A DNA stretch of 64,000 nt from Beroe forskalii. Lineage: Eukaryota; Ctenophora; Nuda; Beroida; Beroidae. Made by a program: the position numbers and the translations under genes. The stretch is taken from the NCBI GenBank assembly GCA_011033025.1, contig WFMF01000078.1:58501-122500 (forward strand), given 5' to 3'. This document shows, piece after piece, positions 57,421 to 64,000 of the stretch (position 1 is its first letter; each line of letters opens with the position of its first letter). The notes under the pieces were generated by a model that made no database searches, was not told the origin of the DNA, and was given only the letters and a program-made list of their open reading frames with translations.

Positions 57421-58599
57421 ATAAGAGCGTGATGGTTGATGAATGAATGAATTAAACTATTATTCACTGCAAATGATTAGAAAATCAGAATAGGGTAATG
57501 ATTAGGGAGTCAGTTGGGGTTAGGGTTTGAATTAGTAAAGATCAGATTAGCATTATTTGCGTGGGAACTGCATTGAATTGTTTGACCAGTACTAAGAATG
57601 GACTTATCATATCCATATTCCAAATCCTCCAACTGCAGCATCTGATATCAGCTAAATCTTCTTTATGGGCGTTCATATAACCACACGTAAGTCTATAGTC
57701 ATATTATCATAAGTCATCTTTATATCCTCACAGTTATCACTTATCAGTGCACGCTCGAAAATTATCACACCTAGGAAGTAGGACGCCTAGCATGAAAAAG
57801 GTACTTTCAGTGTAATTCCGATTTAAAGGATTTAATCATTCAACATACATTACGTCATGTTTTATCATATTTTGCATGTCCAATTGTCCACTGCCCTCAT
57901 GAAATATTGGGGGAACCTGATCATACATTATTATCATGACCCAAGTTCCTTCCATATGCTCATATTATAATATGGAGATGCATCTTTATGTACATAGCTC
58001 TATGTTTCTTTGGTTGAATAAACAGAAGCCCTGCGAAACAACAATAGGAGAATAGAAACTTTCTATATCATATAATTAGTAAGGTTGTAATTAGTAAGAT
58101 AGTAAGATAGTATGAGTGTGCTTAAGTAACTAACTTACTATTGAATATTCCAGGTATTAATATTATGTTCTCATTTTCTTTCAGTCATTGTTGCAAGTTA
58201 TAATTATGGTAACAGGCACAAAAGTTTTATTTTTCATGATATTTTTCATTCTTTGGTCAGGGGTGTTGGGATGAGGCGCATTGGTGAGGTTTTGTCTTTG
58301 GGATGAATTGTAGCTTTGTGGGCACCCAGTTAGGTGTGACCGCTCATTGTTACTGAAGTCTTTTAGTCTTTTGAACATAAGCTCTTAGATAGCTTATAAT
58401 ATTATGGGTTTCTTTTCTTTACTCAGGCATTGTAACGCTAAGATTGTGATTCAAGGGTCTAGAGTTTCCCAGCACGATAATGTTTTGCCAATGCTTTGCT
58501 AGAGTAAGTTAGTCGGTAATGCCATTTCAACTTCTTCTCATGATATTTATGTATGATTTTCGATGATCAACCGATTTCTCTGCCTCAGTGCCTCGCAGG

Positions 58600-58760
58600 C
58601 CCGAAGGGGCGTAGCCAGAGGAATGCAACACAGGCGGCTGCCTCCCCTTTTTGGACAGGCAATATGAAAATTCTGTTAATTTTGAAAAAATGAGAGCTTT
58701 TAGCCGAGCAAAATAAAACATTAAACAAATTTTCAGAAATCTGGCTACGCCCTTGGTGCC
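58600..58760. mobile_element. Small inverted-repeat element in GPCR duplication copy 1
   Basis: GGGGCGTAGCCAG near 58607 is matched by CTGGCTACGCCC near 58741. Duplication copy 2 seems to lack this segment, which suggests an insertion after the duplication. Confidence 0.5.
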
Positions 58761-59369
58761 TCGGCCTTGGTTTTCACCAAGGCAGGAAATCAGAGGAAAG
58801 TGAAATTTGGGGATGCTTCCCTAAGTGAAAGTCCCTAGGCCAGGCTGAGAATCGCTCTACTTCTGATCTCATTCATACATTCATTGTTTAGTTGTTTCTA
58901 TTGATTGCATCAGAAATTTCATGAAATTAAGTGACAAAAGAGCAATTAGCATTACTGTTGGTTGGGCTGTTCAGTCTATAATTGACAGGAGTTTGGTTGT
59001 CTGGTAGCTTTCAAATAGCATCTGCTAATCGTATTCAGCAATTAATCAATTAGCAATATCTTGATTCTTGGACCTACCATTATTCACAGAATATCAGAGA
59101 TATGATAGACTGATACAGATGCTTTGTTATGCCACGGATGTCAATGATAATGCCAGCATGATCTTGTTCATTCCACTCATATCCACGACAGTTGCTGCAT
59201 GAAATTTGGATTTATACCGACTTGATACCGATACATAACTTGCTCTGATTTATGATTTTTGAGCCTCAATCATCGTCACATGTCTTGTATCATTTTCTAG
59301 ATATTTTTCATTTATAATTGATTTTAATACTTAATAGAAACTAATTCAGTTATAAAACCAGGCAGCTCA

Positions 59370-60428
59370 ATGGATCTTACTACTAGCCCAACGGAAGCCA
59401 TAGGTGAAATAAAGGATAAAGACAATCCATGGCTTCTCAATGAATCAGAATACAGTAACCCCAGGGTGATAGCAACTGACAACTTCCTGGCCTGTGTCTT
59501 CATTCTCTGCATGGTGGTAGGCATCCCAGCTAACATTCTATCTTGGGTGTACTTCAGTGGCAAGCCCAGGAAAACACTCAACGATACCCTCTACATCGCA
59601 GCATCGATCTCTGATGCCTGCATCTTGATCTGTGGATGGGCACCCGCTGCTGTTTTACTGAATGGTGATAGGGACTCCCTCACCCAGACTATTCGGGAAC
59701 CTATCATCTGTGCTTCATGGACATTCTTCTTCTTCTTTGTCACTCGATTTTCTCTCTTTGTTGCCATGTTGATCGGTGTGATAAGAGCAATATCAATTCA
59801 TATGCCGTTTCGGATCATAAACACAAACAGGGTGATATATGCTTGCATTGGCTATGGTATTTGGCTCCTAGCCAAAGATACAATATTCTATATCATCGAA
59901 GCAATAGATGTTAAATACTCGATAGAGCATGCTTGTTGCACATATGAGTTCAAAAGAACTTCTGGTCTCGTGTTTGTTGGCTTCCTAGCTTGTGAGCTAC
60001 TGCTGGTTCTCATCATTATCATGGTTAGTTTCGTCGTGTCTCTGGTGGATCTCGCTAAAACGCAGAAGCGGAAGAGCAAGAGCACAGAGCGAGTAAGCGA
60101 TGTCACTACCACCATCACATTGTACACGATGATGTGTGTGCTATGCAACATCCCCCTCTTCATTGTAGTGATCATGGACATGGCAAAAACCTTGCCTCCA
60201 ACCAACGTGGCAGTGAAACTGTACCTCAAAGTCATTTCGTACATTCTGATGACTGTTGTGAACGCTGCTGCTAATCCTTGCATCTATATCACCAGGATGC
60301 CGCTGTATAGGAAGTGGGCAAGGGAGATGTATATCAAGTGTGTCTCGGAGGGTGCGAGGTGCCACACTTGGGCGGCTGATAAGGTGAAGAAAGCAAGGGT
60401 TCAAAACGAGATATCCACGAGCGGCTGA
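59370..60428 (+). CDS. Rhodopsin-like (class A) orphan GPCR, copy 1
   Basis: An uninterrupted 352-residue frame with ATG at 59370, in a TCAATGG context shared with copy 2. The N terminus is short and extracellular with an N-glycosylation site at Asn24 (NES). Seven hydrophobic segments lie roughly at residues 33-55, 68-92, 105-133, 146-168, 190-218, 236-259 and 268-293. TM7 has the class A motif NPCIY (NPxxY). The DRY motif at the end of TM3 is replaced by GVIRAIS, so the acidic residue is missing while Arg is kept. The third loop is short and basic (KTQKRKSKSTER). The C-tail has Cys residues that could be palmitoylated. Ligand unknown. Intronless receptors in tandem clusters are common in invertebrates; I do not assign a subfamily. 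Confidence 0.85.
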   Translation: MDLTTSPTEAIGEIKDKDNPWLLNESEYSNPRVIATDNFLACVFILCMVVGIPANILSWVYFSGKPRKTLNDTLYIAASISDACILICGWAPAAVLLNGDRDSLTQTIREPIICASWTFFFFFVTRFSLFVAMLIGVIRAISIHMPFRIINTNRVIYACIGYGIWLLAKDTIFYIIEAIDVKYSIEHACCTYEFKRTSGLVFVGFLACELLLVLIIIMVSFVVSLVDLAKTQKRKSKSTERVSDVTTTITLYTMMCVLCNIPLFIVVIMDMAKTLPPTNVAVKLYLKVISYILMTVVNAAANPCIYITRMPLYRKWAREMYIKCVSEGARCHTWAADKVKKARVQNEISTSG

Positions 60429-62700
60429 TCTATATTCAAGTATTCAGTAGGGTTCAGTAGGGTTCAGGGTCTTATATACTGTACAGTCTCTACTTCTCTA
60501 AACTCTGTGAACAGAAACGAGTTGCCAAACACCATTGAAGTCGTGAAAACCATTTGTCACTGAAGTCTGAACAGATGAACAACCGTAAATCTGCACAGTA
60601 TGATCCAGAGGCAAAATTTCAAACCCAAGGGTTGTGAAAAGAAGAAGGATAGACAAGGAATGTGAAGAGTCGTCGAGGCAAAATTTCACACGAAAAGACG
60701 AAGAAAAGAAAAAGAATTTGGAGAGTTGCCGACTCTCCATATTATTCAAATCGAGCTGAAGGATATAACATTCTTGTTTATAGCAGAAGAAGCTTATCTT
60801 GAATCTGTGATGTTTGATCTTATGAGCTTATGAAGTTATGATACGATTAAATTTGCAAATTCCGGTTTAGTATAGCCATGCCTTTAAATCTTTTACATAT
60901 TTTTGCATGCAAATTTTGAAAGTCTCAATTGTTTTTCGACTTTTTGCCACATAATTTACAGTAATGAGGCTAATTTTTCGCACATATCACGGGGCAGTTT
61001 TTCATGAATTTAGTTTGAATATTTCACTTTATCACGTTTTTTGATTGTTCATTAATTGAAAGCGAGAATTAATCACTTTCTCTTTGCCAATTCAAAATAA
61101 TATAGTGTCGTAAATCTAATTTGGGTGAATTATCAAAGTATGAAAAATTGGGCGTTCAAATCTTCGAGTGAAGTATGTGCGCCCTATATTTTTAAGTGCA
61201 ATGCGGGTTTTTGTTGGCTATACTTCGGAAGTACTTGAACTTTTGAAGAAAACTGATTTGAAACTTATTGGGAGAAAATCAAAAAGATTTGACAATAATT
61301 GTATGGCTATTCGTAATGACTATAAAAACTACATTTTCTTCTTTACTTGGAGCAATTTCTTCCACAATATCAAGAATATCATGTTCATCATCGAAATGAA
61401 AAGTGCTTGATGGATGCGACGAGCATGAGATACTTCTCTCACTACAGCAACAGCCCATGCTATTAGAGTAAGTGAGTGAGTAATTAAGTAAGTGAGTGGG
61501 GGAGTGGATGAAGTTTACGCAGGTTTGAACCTAACCGCATCCTTATTAATCCTTTGTTCAAATAGCATCGTTATAAGATTATTTGTTAGGTAGGATGTAT
61601 ATGAGCTTTCTTACCCATGCATTATGATGGTAACAAGGGTCCGGGGCTCTTCAGCAAGATAACATTTGCCAATTCAGTAATCCAATTTTTCCTTCTTCTC
61701 CATGTTTTAAACAAAAAAAGTATAATGAGCAACTGTGATCTATGCCTGGGCCTCGTTTCTTATCAAGGTAACGAGTAAAAGGAAAGCTTCTCTAAGTTCC
61801 AAGGATGAAGATAGTTCTACTTCAGATATCATTCATACCTTCATTGTTTGCATTGATTGGGGATTGATTGCATCAGAAATTTCACGAAATCTAGTGACAA
61901 TAGAGCAATTAGCAAATCCCTGATCCTACATTATTCTCAGATCACATGGGTGAAGATATGCTTTGTAATGATCGTGATGCCAATTATTATGCTGTTATGC
62001 CTACACTTGATCCGTTATTCCCACTTAGCATGAGTCGGCTTTAGCTATGGCTTAAGAGGTGAGCAGACTTTTCAGTGGTATTATAATACCATGTCATAAC
62101 TTCTTTCTTCTATTTCTGCCCGCGTTACTGCGACAGACGCTGCATGAAATTTGAGTTTATACCGAGTTGCTCCCTAAGTTACATAACTTGCCTTATATTT
62201 CAGTACCAATTATGATTGCTTGACTTCAATCATCAACCTGTCCTAACTACTTAACTATCTACAGTACCTACTTAGTACTTACCTCTATGATATATCTTCT
62301 ACTCTTCTAATTAAGCCGGTTCCCGCATCAAGGTTTAAACTCATTGTAAAATATTATTGCATTGTTGAACAATACCTACATTTTATGTCGTGTAAACATT
62401 ACAAATGTTATAATAAATTGTGTGCTCGCTGTTGTAAAACAAGCGGGTGAATATGATTATAATATTATATTAATAACACTGTGCTTTACACTGCTTTCGC
62501 ATGCACCCTCCGTCACGCACATGTTTATTCTTTATTCCGTGTTGTAACTTGTGCTACTCATAATGCTACCCCGCATCTGACATCCTGCAACTTGAATGTT
62601 GGTTTCGTTAGAGCTTACCCACAGGTAAACCTGTTAAGTAAAACGGTAATAAAGCCACTTTTTAACAACTCTATCTCCCATCAGTACCAATACCAGCTCA
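60429..62700. other. Spacer between the two GPCR copies
   Basis: This is the 3' flank of copy 1 followed by the duplicated upstream segment of copy 2. One 80-codon open frame near 61168-61410 has no recognisable features. I see no other gene. Confidence 0.5.
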
Positions 62701-63743
62701 ATGGATGAAATAGGTCCAGATGTTTTGACGGCGGATGACAATCCATGGCTTCTCAATGAATCAGAATATAGTAACCCCAGGTGATAGCAACAGACAACTT
62801 CCTGGCCTGTGTCTTCATTCTCTGCATGGTGGTTGGCATCCCAGCTAACATTCTATCTGGGGTGTACTTCAGTGGCAAGCCCAAGAAAACCCTCCACGAC
62901 ACCCTCTACATCGCAGCATCGATCTCTGATGCCTGCATCTTGATCTGTGGATGGGCACCCGCTGCTGTTTTACTGAATGGTGATAGGGACTCCCTCACCC
63001 AGATTATTCGGGAACCTATCATCTGTGTTTCATGGACATTCTTCTTCTTCTTTGTCACACGATTTTCTCTCTTTGTTGCCATGGTGATCAGTGTGATGAG
63101 AGCAATTTCAATTCACATGCCGTTTCGGATCATAAAAACCAACAAGGTGATAGGTGCTTGCATTGGCTATGGTGCTTGGCTCCTAGCCAAAGATACCATA
63201 TTCTATGTCATCGAAGCAATAGAAGCTAAATACACAAAAGAGCATGCTGGTTGCACATATGAGTTCAAAAGAACTTCTGGTCTCGTGTTTGTTGGCTTCC
63301 TAGCTTGTGAGCTACTGCTGGTTCTCATCATTATCATGGTTAGTTTCGTCGTGTCTCTGGTGGATCTCGCTAAAGCACAGAAGCGGAAGAGCAAGAGCAC
63401 AGAGCGAGTAAGCGATGTCACTACCACCATCACATTGTACACGATGATGTGTGTGCTATGCAACATTCCCCTCTTCATTGTAGTGATCATGGACATGGCA
63501 AAAACCTTGCCTCCAACCAACGTGGCAGTGAAACTGTACCTCAAGGTCATTTCGTACATTCTGATGACTGCTGTGAACGCTGCTGCTAATCCTTGCATCT
63601 ATATCACCAGGATGCCGCTGTATAGGAAGTGGGCAAGGGAGACGTATATCAAGTGTGTCTCGGAGGGTGCGAGGTGCCACACTTGGGCGGCTGACAAGGT
63701 TAAGAAAGCAAGGGTTCAAAACGAGATATCCACGGGCGGCTGA
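62701..63743 (+). pseudogene. Rhodopsin-like GPCR, copy 2, with N-terminal frameshift
   Basis: The ATG at 62701 opens a frame for MDEIGPDVLTADDNPWLLNE, then SEYSNPR and a stop. Copy 1 has CCCCAGGGTGATAG where copy 2 has CCCCAGGTGATAG, so one G is missing and the receptor body (from about 62781) is in another frame. From there to the TGA at 63743 it is intact, with NPCIY in TM7 and the TM3 end VISVMRAIS, also without an acidic DRY residue. Over about 320 shared residues I count roughly 20-25 differences; loops after TM4 vary most (CCTYEF versus GCTYEF). It may be a young pseudogene, a sequencing error, or a gene using another start. Confidence 0.8.
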
Positions 63744-64000
63744 TCTATATTCAGTAGGGTTCAGGGTCTTATATACTGTACAGTCTTGACTTCTCTGATT
63801 TGTCTCTTTGTGAAGAGAAACGAGCTGCCAACCACCTAAACCCATACATAGGTCACTGATTGAATGAACCGCCGTAAATCTATAACAAGATCCAATGGCA
63901 AATTTATGCCAAACTCAAGGGGTATGAAAAGACAAGAAAAACCACGAATGTGAAGAGTTTTCGACTCTTCACATTCCGTCAATTCGAGCTGAAGAGTATT

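Larger units (their letters stand above)
58430..64000 (+). repeat. About 3.3-kb tandem segmental duplication carrying GPCR genes
   Basis: Homology begins upstream of each gene (58430 and 61620 region; for example GCATCAGAAATTTCA near 58908 and 61869) and runs past both stops (GATCTATATTCA, GGGTTCAGGGTCTTATATAC). The distance between the two start codons is 3331 bases. Confidence 0.85.

Overview
The window looks like nuclear DNA of an animal. Genes are split by GT-AG introns, the noncoding DNA is AT-rich and full of repeats, and one gene (a KIF26/VAB-8-type kinesin) belongs to a family known from animals. Two intronless rhodopsin-like GPCR genes in tandem and compact exons in repeat-filled introns would suit a marine invertebrate, perhaps a cnidarian. 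That placement is inference and weak.

Layout. (1) About 4.0-5.2 kb, + strand: four consecutive exons for the C-terminal helicase part of BTAF1/Mot1. The first begins in a tandem array of copies of its own 5' end, and one array unit has been split by a head-to-tail pair of Helitron-like elements. (2) About 7.0-14.9 kb, + strand: a KIF26-like kinesin in about 18 exons, with a divergent motor domain, a long low-complexity middle and a conserved C-terminal coiled coil. (3) 18.6-26.8 kb, - strand: three exons of a PP2C (PPM) phosphatase, with a tRNA-Leu(UAA) in one intron. (4) 29.8-57.1 kb, - strand: five phase-compatible exons of an atypical adenylate-kinase-like protein, plus two candidate exons. 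(5) 59.4-63.7 kb, + strand: two tandem GPCR copies, the second with a one-base frameshift.

Most of the window is not coding. It holds at least ten minisatellite arrays, several inverted-repeat elements, a roughly 172-bp satellite in both orientations, and a 5-6 kb duplication (38.1-44.2 kb versus 46.4-51.7 kb). One copy of that duplication ends in homopolymer-rich, probably poor-quality sequence. The palindrome TGACGTCA occurs 12 times, far more than chance would give.

The genes are not an operon or pathway: BTAF1 (chromatin remodelling), a kinesin-like protein, a phosphatase, a nucleotide-kinase-like protein and receptors are simply neighbours. KIF26 and the phosphatase converge tail to tail. 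No wholly new system is clearly visible. The strongest oddities are repeated duplication of exon starts with their splice acceptors, the Helitron dimer inside one such array, the divergent adenylate-kinase-like gene beside a PP2C gene whose N-terminal half is not found, and the TGACGTCA repeats. All exon borders were read by eye from splice consensus, reading frame and protein similarity recalled from knowledge; none was computed.
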